This document shows positions 7,786 through 14,889 of a DNA stretch of 64,000 nt, piece by piece. Location of the stretch: positions 1-64,000 of the forward strand of contig NZ_JABBNC010000047.1 of the NCBI RefSeq assembly GCF_012933445.1. Reading direction: 5' to 3'. Each line of letters starts with the position of its first letter. The first letter of the stretch is position 1. The DNA is from Actinoplanes sp. TBRC 11911. Lineage in GTDB: Bacteria; Actinomycetota; Actinomycetes; Mycobacteriales; Micromonosporaceae. Both the position numbers and the translations under genes were made by a program. The notes under the pieces were generated by a model. The model was not told the DNA's origin. It worked only from the letters and a program-made list of their open reading frames with translations, and made no database searches.

Positions 7786-8134
7786 CGCCACCCGCACCCG
7801 AAACATCGGGATAAATCGTCATAAGACGTCATTGCCTGCGAAGCTTTGGCCGGCGCCGCGGGCTGGCGAGACCGGCGCCCGACGGCGGGGATGACCAGCG
7901 CTGCAGCCGGTGCGGGGATGACGTCGGGCGCAGCAGGAAGACCGGCGACCCAAAGTGGCCGCGAAGGCGCGGCTGACCCCCTTCCGAGTCGCGATGACGA
8001 ACCGACATTTGACGCCAATCCGACAGCGGTCTCACGATTCGGAAACGGAGGCCCGCATCGTGGACGACCGTCCGAACAGGACAGTCATTTCGGCCACTTT
8101 TGCCCAACTTTGCGGTCCGCCTCGACGGCCCGAT

Positions 8135-8191
8135 TTCGAGACCTTGGAGAGTTACGCCCACATTCGAGCCCTAACTCTCCAAGGTCTCGAA
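8135..8191. repeat. Perfect 20-bp inverted repeat with 17-nt loop (dispersed palindromic element)
   Basis: The left arm, TTCGAGACCTTGGAGAGTTA (8135-8154), and its exact reverse complement (8172-8191) flank the loop CGCCCACATTCGAGCCC. The same core with a nearly identical loop recurs at 17109-17157, and a half copy lies at the window start. The outer stem bases differ between copies but pairing is kept. There is no T-tract, so a plain terminator is not the best explanation. Confidence 0.85.
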
Positions 8192-8378
8192 TCTCGCCGC
8201 TGGCAATGAAGAGGCGGCAGTTGAATAAGGTGAAAAATGCCGAAATAACGCCGCCAAGGCCACCGGCCACGGGCGATTCGTGGCAGCGACGGACACCGGC
8301 CCCGCCGCCGATGCGGAACCTGGCCGGTATCCATCCCGTCCTGCTTGCCCCAGGCTCAGGCGGGTGCGGCGACACTCC

Positions 8379-8789
8379 CTACGGACGTTCGACGAGCAGA
8401 ATTCGGAACTCGCGCCGCCCGAGCAACTTTAGAACGATCTCCCCCGCCAGCCCAAAAGCCCGGATCCCCTCCCGATACGGATATTTCCGGATTTTCCCGA
8501 TCGGGTACTCGACCTCGCCCAGTGCCACCACGCAGCCGCCAGCCACCGCGTTGCGATACCAGTCCGCGCTCTCGCCATAGGTTAATTCCGCCACGAACCC
8601 GCCGTCGACGCGGACGAGAAGCATCGGCGTCTCGTACATTTTGCCGGTGCGGCGCCCCACGTGACGCACGACGGCGACGGGTCCGATCCCCGCATGCGCC
8701 ATCCGCAGCGCGACCCGGTTGATCGTGTTCCGGACGACCCACAGCCACGCGCGGCGCGCCGTCTTTCGCTTTTGAGCGTTACCACTCAC
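8379..8789 (-). CDS. Nitroreductase-family deazaflavin-dependent oxidoreductase
   Basis: This 136-residue protein matches the Ddn-like split-beta-barrel family common in actinobacteria, which use reduced coenzyme F420 (some use flavins or haem). The features visible are the N-terminal basic helix, the tract VVRHVGRRTGKMYETPMLL and the conserved ADWYRNAVAGG segment that contacts the cofactor. The protein has the usual family length. The start is GTG at 8789, just inside the edge of the dispersed repeat at 8783-8916. It lies alone, downstream of dnaJ on the same strand. The substrate is not predictable; F420 use is a family inference. Confidence 0.82.
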   Translation of the reverse strand: MSGNAQKRKTARRAWLWVVRNTINRVALRMAHAGIGPVAVVRHVGRRTGKMYETPMLLVRVDGGFVAELTYGESADWYRNAVAGGCVVALGEVEYPIGKIRKYPYREGIRAFGLAGEIVLKLLGRREFRILLVERP

Positions 8790-8916
8790 GCAGGTCGCCG
8801 GGGTGGGGTGAGCGTTTTGGACGCGCCAGCGGCCAGCTCGCCACGCCCCGGCCCTCGGCGTGAGCAGCGATCCGTACCCACCACCCCGCTACGACATCTG
8901 GATCTTGATCTTGGGG
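8783..8916. repeat. Dispersed repeat of about 130 bp, copy 1
   Basis: This segment is highly similar to 17601-17727. Both start ACTCACG, share GTCGCCGGGGTGGGGTGAG, then TTTTGGACGCGCCAGCGGCC and GCAGCGAT, and end near CCACCCCGCTACGACAT. The 5' part contains an inverted CACTCAC/GTGAGTG pair in copy 2. Copy 1 abuts the 5' end of the deazaflavin oxidoreductase gene and the 3' end of dnaJ. Confidence 0.8.
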
Positions 8917-8918
8917 GG

Positions 8919-10061
8919 CTAATGGCCGTTGAAGGCGTCTCGCATCCGGCTGAAGAAGCCGCCCTGCTTGCTCAGCTCCGCGATGTCCTCGCCGCGGGTC
9001 TTGGCGAAGTCGCGCAGCATCCGCTCCTGATCCGAGGTCAGCTTCGTCGGCGTCTTCACGTCGAGGTGCACGAACAGGTCGCCGCGACCCTGGCCACGCA
9101 GGTGCGGCACGCCCTTGCCCCGGATGCGCAGCGTCGAGGCCGGCTGCGTCCCGGACTTGACCTCGATGTTCTCCTCGCTGTCCAGCGTCTTGATGGTCAG
9201 CCGGGTGCCCAGCGCCGCGGCCGTCATCGGCAGCGTCACCCGGCAGTGCAGGTCGTCGCCCTTGCGGGAGTAGACGTCGTGCGGCCGCTCGTGGATCTCC
9301 ACATACAGGTCGCCGGGGGTGCCGCCGCCGGGGCCCACCTCGCCCTGCTGCGCCAGCCGGATCCGCATGCCGTCCTCGACCCCGGCCGGGATCTTGACGG
9401 TGAGCGAGCGGCGGGTGCGCACGCGCCCGTCGCCGCCGCAGGTCGGGCAGGGGTGCGGGATGACCGTGCCGTGGCCCTGGCAGACCTGGCACGGGCGGGA
9501 GCTGACCACCTGGCCCAGGAACGTGCGCTGCACGCTCTGCACCTCGCCACGGCCGCCACACGTCTCACAGGTGGCCAGATGGGTGCCGGGTGCGGTGCCC
9601 GCCCCGGAACACTGGGTGCACAGCACCGCGGTGTCGACCGTGATCGGCGCTTCCACCCCGAACGACGTCTCCACCAGGTCGAGCTCGAGCCGCAGGATCG
9701 CGTCGGCGCCCGGACGGGTGCGCGGGCGCGGACCCCGCGCGCCGCCGCCGGCCGCGGTGCCGAAGAACGCGTCCATGATGTCCTGGAAACCGACGAACGG
9801 GCCGCCGGCACCACCGGGACCGCCGGGAGCGCCACCGCCGCCGGGCGCGAGCGGGTCACCCCCGAGGTCGACGATCTGCCGCTTCTTGTCGTCGGACAGG
9901 ACCTCGTACGCGGCGTTGATGTCCTTGAATTTCTCCTGCGCGTCCGGATCCGGGTTGACGTCCGGGTGGTACTGCCGAGCCAGCTTGCGGTAGGCGCGCT
10001 TGATCTCGTCGTCGGTCGCCTCCCGGCTCACGCCGAGAATGCCGTAGTAATCCTTGGCCAC
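8919..10061 (-). CDS. dnaJ: Chaperone protein DnaJ (DnaJ2 type)
   Basis: This 380-residue Hsp40 co-chaperone stimulates DnaK ATPase and delivers unfolded proteins. It has an N-terminal J domain with the HPD motif (YHPDVNPD), a Gly/Pro-rich linker, and four zinc-finger CxxCxGxG-type repeats (CTQCSGAG, CETCGGRG, CQVCQGHG, CPTCGGDG). Two beta-sandwich substrate-binding domains and a short C-terminal dimerisation region follow. The GTG at 10061 gives the usual N-terminus (VAKDYYGILGV); a TTG at 10079 is in frame but less likely. It is 20 bp downstream of hrcA on the same strand, so it probably belongs to the CIRCE/HrcA heat-shock regulon. Confidence 0.96.
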   Translation of the reverse strand: MAKDYYGILGVSREATDDEIKRAYRKLARQYHPDVNPDPDAQEKFKDINAAYEVLSDDKKRQIVDLGGDPLAPGGGGAPGGPGGAGGPFVGFQDIMDAFFGTAAGGGARGPRPRTRPGADAILRLELDLVETSFGVEAPITVDTAVLCTQCSGAGTAPGTHLATCETCGGRGEVQSVQRTFLGQVVSSRPCQVCQGHGTVIPHPCPTCGGDGRVRTRRSLTVKIPAGVEDGMRIRLAQQGEVGPGGGTPGDLYVEIHERPHDVYSRKGDDLHCRVTLPMTAAALGTRLTIKTLDSEENIEVKSGTQPASTLRIRGKGVPHLRGQGRGDLFVHLDVKTPTKLTSDQERMLRDFAKTRGEDIAELSKQGGFFSRMRDAFNGH

Positions 10062-10081
10062 GGGGTTTGAGGTCCTCAATG

Positions 10082-11104
10082 TCAGTTCTGTGCCAGTAGG
10101 TCGCCCACGTAGCGTGCCACCGCGCGAACCGTCGCGATGGTGCCGGGGTAGTCCATCCGGGTGGGGCCGAGCACGCCGAGCCCCCCGACGATCGTCGCCC
10201 CCGGCCCATAACCGGTGCTCACCACGGACGCCGACCTCAGGTTGTCGATCTCGTTCTCGTCGCCGATCCGCACCCGCGTCTTGCTGGGTTCGAGGTCGCC
10301 GATCAGCTTGAGCAGGATGACCTCCTCCTCGAGGGCCTCCAGGACGGGACGGAGTGTCCCCTGGAAGTCCAGCACACCGCCTCGTGTCAAGTTGGCCGTC
10401 CCGGCGAGAGCGAGACGTTCGTCGCTGCGCTCGACCAGAGTCTCCAGCAGCACCGAGGCCAGGCAGGCCATGGTGCCTCGGCTGTCCGGCGCGCAGTCGT
10501 CGACCAGGCCCTGGACCAGCGGCGGGGTGTCGGCGAGCTTCTGCCCCGCGAGCTTCTCGTTGACCCGGCGGCGCAGGTCGGTCACGTCGTCGGCCGGGAT
10601 CGGCTGCGGCAGCTCGACCAGGCGCTGCTCGACCCGGCCGGTGTCGGCGATCATCACCAGCATGATCCGCGTGGTGGAGACCGGCACCAGCTCGAGGTGG
10701 CGCACCGAGGAGCGGGCCAGCGACGGATATTGCACGACGGCGACCTGGCGGGTGAGCTGGGCCAGCAGGCGCACCGTCCGGTGCACCACGTCGTCAAGAT
10801 CAACCGCGCCGATCAGGAAGCGCTCGATGGCCCGGCGCTCGGCCGGGCTCAGCGGCTTGACCCGGGACAGGCGGTCGACGAACAGCCGATAACCGGCGTC
10901 GGTGGGCACCCGGCCCGCGCTGGTGTGCGGCTGGCGGATGTAGCCTTCCTCCTCCAGCACGGCCATGTCGTTACGCACGGTGGCCGGGGAGACACCGAGG
11001 TGATGCCGCTCGACGAGGGCCCGGCTGCCGACCGGCTCCTGAGTCTCGACGAAGTCCTCGACGATCGCCCGGAGCACCTCGAGCTTGCGGTCATCGAGAC
11101 TCAT
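10082..11104 (-). CDS. hrcA: Heat-inducible transcription repressor HrcA
   Basis: This 340-residue protein starts with a winged-helix DNA-binding domain (LDDRKLEVLRAIVEDFVETQ, then SPATVRNDMAVLEEEGYI) followed by the GAF-like HrcA core and dimerisation domain (QPIPADDVTDLRRRVNEKL; GPTRMDYPGTIATVRAVARYV). HrcA represses class I heat-shock genes by binding CIRCE, with GroEL modulating its activity. The ATG at 11104 is preceded by a GAGGGAGGG ribosome-binding site. A CIRCE operator lies at 11120-11146, immediately upstream, so the gene is autoregulated together with dnaJ. Confidence 0.97.
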   Translation of the reverse strand: MSLDDRKLEVLRAIVEDFVETQEPVGSRALVERHHLGVSPATVRNDMAVLEEEGYIRQPHTSAGRVPTDAGYRLFVDRLSRVKPLSPAERRAIERFLIGAVDLDDVVHRTVRLLAQLTRQVAVVQYPSLARSSVRHLELVPVSTTRIMLVMIADTGRVEQRLVELPQPIPADDVTDLRRRVNEKLAGQKLADTPPLVQGLVDDCAPDSRGTMACLASVLLETLVERSDERLALAGTANLTRGGVLDFQGTLRPVLEALEEEVILLKLIGDLEPSKTRVRIGDENEIDNLRSASVVSTGYGPGATIVGGLGVLGPTRMDYPGTIATVRAVARYVGDLLAQN

Positions 11105-11119
11105 ATGACCCTCCCTCGT

Positions 11120-11146
11120 CTGGCACTCCTGGTAACAGAGTGCCAG
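11120..11146 (-). promoter_or_regulatory. CIRCE operator (HrcA binding site)
   Basis: CTGGCACTC, nine bases, then GAGTGCCAG form a perfect 9-9-9 inverted repeat, matching the CIRCE consensus in the GCACTC/GAGTGC core. On the minus strand a TAGACT hexamer (11150-11145) overlaps its edge and would be the -10 box of hrcA, so bound HrcA would block initiation. The site lies 15 bp upstream of the hrcA start. Confidence 0.93.
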
Positions 11147-11254
11147 TCTACGTCGCTGCGGGCCGGTGCGCGATGATCGAACGGCTGTCGATTGGTTGAC
11201 TAGAAACGCATGTTCCACTCGACCGGTTTGAGCTGCGCTTCTACCGTGTCAGTC

Positions 11255-11794
11255 ATGACCGAACCGCCTCGTGGACCTGGTAGCGGGAGCCCGAACGACC
11301 CGACCGAGCCGTTCAACCCATATGCGGGTAACGACCCGGCCTCCGGTTCGACACCGCCACCGCCCGGTTATTCACCGCCTTACTCACCACCACCGGGGTA
11401 TTCGCCTCCGCCACCCGGTCCCGACTACGGCGGTCCTGGGTACGGCTCTCGCACCCAGGACGACCGCACCTGGATCCTCACCGCTCACTTCGGCGGCGCG
11501 GCCGGCACGTTTCTCGGCGGCGCGGTGGCCGGCTGGATCATCCCGCTGATCGTCATGCTCGCCAAGGGCAACGAATCGCCCGTGGTGCGCAACGAGGCCG
11601 TCAAGGCGCTGAACTTCCAGCTCCTGTGGTCCATCATCGGCTTCGCCGGCTGGGCGCTGATCTGCATCGGCGTCGGCTACGTGATCGTCGGCATCGCCTG
11701 GATCGTCGCGGTCGTGTTCGGCATCATCGCGGGCGTCAAGGCGGCCAACGGCGAGCCGTACACCTATCCGATGGCGGTCGCGATCGTCAAATAG
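11255..11794 (+). CDS. Tic20/DUF4870-like membrane protein with proline-rich N-terminus
   Basis: This 179-residue protein has a Pro/Gly/Tyr-rich cytosolic N-terminus (about residues 1-70, with repeated PPPGYSPP motifs). A DUF4870-type domain follows, with about three membrane segments (around FLGGAVAGWIIPLIVML, FQLLWSIIGFAGWALICIG and GIAWIVAVVFGIIAGVKA). It ends in the family motif NGEPYTYPMAVAIVK. The ATG at 11255 is the likely start; in-frame codons upstream lack family features. The stop abuts the convergent hemW stop with no gap. The function of the family is unknown. Confidence 0.85.
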   Translation: MTEPPRGPGSGSPNDPTEPFNPYAGNDPASGSTPPPPGYSPPYSPPPGYSPPPPGPDYGGPGYGSRTQDDRTWILTAHFGGAAGTFLGGAVAGWIIPLIVMLAKGNESPVVRNEAVKALNFQLLWSIIGFAGWALICIGVGYVIVGIAWIVAVVFGIIAGVKAANGEPYTYPMAVAIVK

Positions 11795-13033
11795 TCAGAC
11801 CACGTCACGGATGACGGCATCGGCCAGCAGCCGCCCCCGCAAGGTCAAGATCAGACGACCTTGCCCGTACGCCTCCGCGTCGAGCAGTCCGTCCTCCAGC
11901 GCCTGCTTCGCGCCCGCCGGGTCCACCCGGTCCAGCGTGATGCCCTCGCGCAGCCGCACCCGCAGCATGACGTCCTCGACGTGGCGGTCCTCGTCGGTCA
12001 GCACTTCGCGCCCGTGCCCCGGCGAGACGCCTTCGGCGAGCCTCTTCCCGTACGCCACCGGATGCTTGACGTTCCACCACCGCACCCCGCCGACGTGGCT
12101 GTGCGCCCCCGGCCCGAACCCCCACCAGTCCGCGCCGGTCCAGTAGAGCAGGTTGTGCCGGCACCGAGCCGCCTCGGAGGTAGCCCAGTTCGACACCTCG
12201 TACCATCCGAACCCGGCGTCGCTGAGCGCCCCTTCGGCGGCCAGATACCGATCCGCGGCGACGTCGTCCGACGGGTACGGCAGCTCCCCGCGCCGCATCT
12301 TCGCCGCCATCCGGGTGCCGTCCTCGACGATCAGCGAGTACGCGCTGACGTGATCCACGCCCGCGTCCACGACCGTACGCAAGGATTTCTCGAAGTCCTC
12401 GGCGGTCTCCCCCGGCGTCCCGTAAATCAGGTCCAGGTTGACGTGCTCGAAGCCGGCCGCGCGCGCTTCGAGGGCGGCCTGCGGCGCCCGGTTGGGGGTG
12501 TGCTTGCGGTCAAGGATCCGCAGCACGGTCGGCGAGGCCGACTGCATCCCGAGCGAGATCCGGGTGAAGCCATGCTTCCGCAGCGCCCGCAGGTAGGCGG
12601 GGTCGACGGACTCGGGATTGGCCTCGGTGGTGATCTCGGCTCCGGGCGCGAGCCCCCAGGTCCGGTCGATCCCGTCCAGGATCCGGCCCAGGTCGTCGGC
12701 GCTGAGCAGCGTCGGCGTCCCCCCACCGAAGAAGACGGTGTCCACGGCCCCCGAGCCCGTCCGAACGCCCGCACCACCCGATTTTTCCGGATTTATCACG
12801 TTTTTTGCGAGCTTAAGCTCCCGCAGCAGCGTCTCGGCGTACTCATCCCGGCTCGCCCCGCCGCCCAGCTCACTCGCCGTATACGTATTGAAATCGCAAT
12901 ACCCACACCGGCTGGCACAGAACGGCACATGGACATAAACGGCAAATCCGTTTTTCCCGACATGCTGCGTCGCGGATTCGGGGAGCGATCCATCCGCGGG
13001 TACGGGTTCGCCATCGGGAAGTGCGCCTGCCAT
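11795..13033 (-). CDS. hemW: Radical SAM protein HemW (coproporphyrinogen III oxidase-like haem chaperone)
   Basis: This 412-residue protein has a radical SAM barrel with the HemW-type cluster motif CASRCGYCDF (near residues 38-47), which coordinates a 4Fe-4S cluster with SAM. Next come the glycine motif FFGGGTPTLL and the C-terminal HemN-like region (ALEDGLLDAEAYGQGRLILTLRGRLLADAVI). HemW proteins bind haem and act in haem transfer to haemoproteins; earlier annotation as oxygen-independent coproporphyrinogen oxidase is usually wrong for this subgroup. Its position near hrcA/dnaJ and lepA matches the conserved actinobacterial order. It has an ATG start and the usual length. Confidence 0.92.
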   Translation of the reverse strand: MAGALPDGEPVPADGSLPESATQHVGKNGFAVYVHVPFCASRCGYCDFNTYTASELGGGASRDEYAETLLRELKLAKNVINPEKSGGAGVRTGSGAVDTVFFGGGTPTLLSADDLGRILDGIDRTWGLAPGAEITTEANPESVDPAYLRALRKHGFTRISLGMQSASPTVLRILDRKHTPNRAPQAALEARAAGFEHVNLDLIYGTPGETAEDFEKSLRTVVDAGVDHVSAYSLIVEDGTRMAAKMRRGELPYPSDDVAADRYLAAEGALSDAGFGWYEVSNWATSEAARCRHNLLYWTGADWWGFGPGAHSHVGGVRWWNVKHPVAYGKRLAEGVSPGHGREVLTDEDRHVEDVMLRVRLREGITLDRVDPAGAKQALEDGLLDAEAYGQGRLILTLRGRLLADAVIRDVV

Positions 13034-13069
13034 CCGTCAAGTGTGCACGGCCACCGTTAGGGTCTCGGC

Positions 13070-13852
13070 ATGGATCTGGTCCGTACCGCCACCGACGCCG
13101 GGGTGACCACAATGACCCTGGACAGCCCCGCCAACCGCAACGCCCTGTCCACACCGCTGATGCGCCATCTCCTGGCGGCTCTCGGCGAGGCGCTGACCGA
13201 CCCGGCCGTACGCGTCGTGGTGATCTCACACACCGGACCGGTCTTCTGTTCCGGCGCCGACCTCAAGGAGACCGCCGAGGCCCGCGCCGCCGGCCGCGTC
13301 CCCGCCGAGTTGCTCGCCGACGTGCTCGCCGCCCTCTGGGAGTTCCCGAAGCCGGTCGTCGCGCGGATCGGCGGCCCGGCCCGCGCCGGTGGCCTGGGGT
13401 TGATCGCCGCCGCCGACATCGCCGTCTGCACCACCGAGTCGACCTTCGCCTTCACCGAGGTGCGCCTCGGCGTCATCCCCGCGGTCATCAGCGCCACCGT
13501 CCTGCCGCGCCTCTCCGCCCGCGCCGCCGCCGAGCTCTACCTGACCGGCGACGTCTTCGACGGCCCGCGCGCCGAGGCGATCGGTCTGGTCACGGCCGCG
13601 GTCCCGGCCGATCGCCTGGACGCGACGATCACCGGCTACTGCGATTCGCTCGTGCTGGGCGGTCCGCTCGCGCTTGCCGGTGCCAAACAACTTCTACGCC
13701 GTACGCCGGAAGCCTCGGTCCGTGCGGAGCTGGCAGATTTGTCCGCTCGCTCCGCCGGTTACTTCAAGTCGATCGAGGGCGTCGAGGGCGTCACGGCCTT
13801 TCGCGAGAAGCGTTCGCCATCGTGGGTTCCGGGCGGTGATTCAGTAGGCTAG
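13070..13852 (+). CDS. Enoyl-CoA hydratase/isomerase family protein
   Basis: This 260-residue crotonase-fold protein shows the oxyanion-hole regions SPANRNALSTPLM and VFCSGADLKE, and the second backbone segment PARAGGLGLIAAADIAV. Catalytic glutamates at the usual hydratase positions are not clearly evident: the second region reads FTEVRLGVIPAVIS, which keeps one acidic residue. It may therefore be a hydratase, isomerase or methylglutaconyl-CoA hydratase-like enzyme of fatty-acid or leucine breakdown. It is divergent from hemW with 36 bp between the starts. No operon partner on the same strand helps to assign a pathway. Confidence 0.85.
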   Translation: MDLVRTATDAGVTTMTLDSPANRNALSTPLMRHLLAALGEALTDPAVRVVVISHTGPVFCSGADLKETAEARAAGRVPAELLADVLAALWEFPKPVVARIGGPARAGGLGLIAAADIAVCTTESTFAFTEVRLGVIPAVISATVLPRLSARAAAELYLTGDVFDGPRAEAIGLVTAAVPADRLDATITGYCDSLVLGGPLALAGAKQLLRRTPEASVRAELADLSARSAGYFKSIEGVEGVTAFREKRSPSWVPGGDSVG

Positions 13853-13879
13853 GTCACCGGAGCTAGATCACAGTGGGGG

Positions 13880-14749
13880 GTGTGGGTGCGCAGGACCCCG
13901 GCCGTAGCGGCCCTCGTTCTTGTGCTCGTCGCCGCGCTCGGTGGCTTCGCCCTCAGCCGCTCGTTATCCCACAGCGGCATCAAGATTCCGCTGGTCATCG
14001 GACCGGAGTGCACCGTGCGCGGCGACGGCGAGGTCACTCTCGACACGGTGCAGATGGCCAACGCCGCCACCATCAGCGCGGTCGGCATCCGACGTGGCAT
14101 GCCCGAGCGGGCGATCGTGGTCGCGCTGGCCACCGCGCTACAGGAATCCAAGTTGGAGAATCTCGACGACGGCGACCGTGACTCGGTCGGCCTTTTTCAG
14201 CAACGTCCCAGCCAGGGTTGGGGAACGACCGACGAGATCAAGGATCCCCGGTACGCGGCGAACAAGTTCTACGCCTCGCTCAAGCGCGTCAAGGGCTGGG
14301 AGAAGATGCGCATCACCGACGCCGCGCAGAAGGTGCAGCGTTCGGCCTACCCCAACGCGTACGAGAAATGGGCTGACGAGGCGTCCGTGCTGGCCAACGC
14401 GCTCACCGGCCGGGCGACCGCGGCCGTGGCGTGCACCGTGACCGGCGCGCCGGTGCTGCGAGGCGCCGCCGCGACGGCCGCGCTGACCGACGGCCTCAAG
14501 CTCGACTGGGGCAAGGGCCTGGCGAGGACCAAACTGGCCGAGCAGAGCGCCGGCCTGACGCTCGGGGTCGACAACGCGAGCGCCGGCTGGCGGTACGCCC
14601 ACTGGCTCGTCTCGCACGCTTCGGCAACCGGTCTCGAATGGGTACGTTTCGCGGATCTCGAATGGCACGCCCCGGACGGAAAGTGGCAGCCTGTAACCGA
14701 CGACAACGGCATCGATGAACGTAAAGTCATCGCCGAGGTCTTCAGCTGA
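13880..14749 (+). CDS. Secreted or membrane-anchored lysozyme-like protein
   Basis: This 289-residue protein has an N-terminal hydrophobic anchor or signal (AALVLVLVAALGGFAL). A lysozyme/transglycosylase-like region follows at about residues 70-165: ALATALQESKLENLDDGDRDSVGLFQQRPSQGWGT, described here by its key parts ATALQESKLEN and SVGLFQQRPSQGWG. In actinobacterial wall proteins this module carries a glutamate in the QES position, which may be catalytic. The C-terminal third, about 80 residues around ASATGLEWVRFADLEWHAPDG, was not recognised. Start is GTG at 13880, with an alternative GTG at 13886. It stands alone downstream of the hydratase gene. Peptidoglycan cleavage is inferred from the fold only. 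Confidence 0.7.
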   Translation: MWVRRTPAVAALVLVLVAALGGFALSRSLSHSGIKIPLVIGPECTVRGDGEVTLDTVQMANAATISAVGIRRGMPERAIVVALATALQESKLENLDDGDRDSVGLFQQRPSQGWGTTDEIKDPRYAANKFYASLKRVKGWEKMRITDAAQKVQRSAYPNAYEKWADEASVLANALTGRATAAVACTVTGAPVLRGAAATAALTDGLKLDWGKGLARTKLAEQSAGLTLGVDNASAGWRYAHWLVSHASATGLEWVRFADLEWHAPDGKWQPVTDDNGIDERKVIAEVFS

Positions 14750-14889
14750 GGTCGGTCTTTCGCTGCTGGCGACCGGTTTGGCCGCCGTTCGCGGGTCGCT
14801 CTGCGTAATGACGACCGATTCCGAGGCGGAATTGCACTGCGTATACATCGACGTGGACAGACAGCTACACCCCTGGTACTAAGTAGGGC

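Larger units (their letters stand above)
7413..8378. other. Repeat-rich gene-free region
   Basis: Nearly 1 kb carries no gene I can support. It holds a 29-bp-spaced duplication of CAAGATCGCCAGCAGTACGC (from 7436 and 7465), the 78-bp tandem array at 7559-7785 and the perfect 20-bp inverted repeat at 8135-8191. In between (about 7840-8130) are short motif duplications such as CGGGGATGAC. Open frames here owe their length to the in-frame periodicity of the repeats. Decayed coding sequence cannot be excluded. Confidence 0.6.
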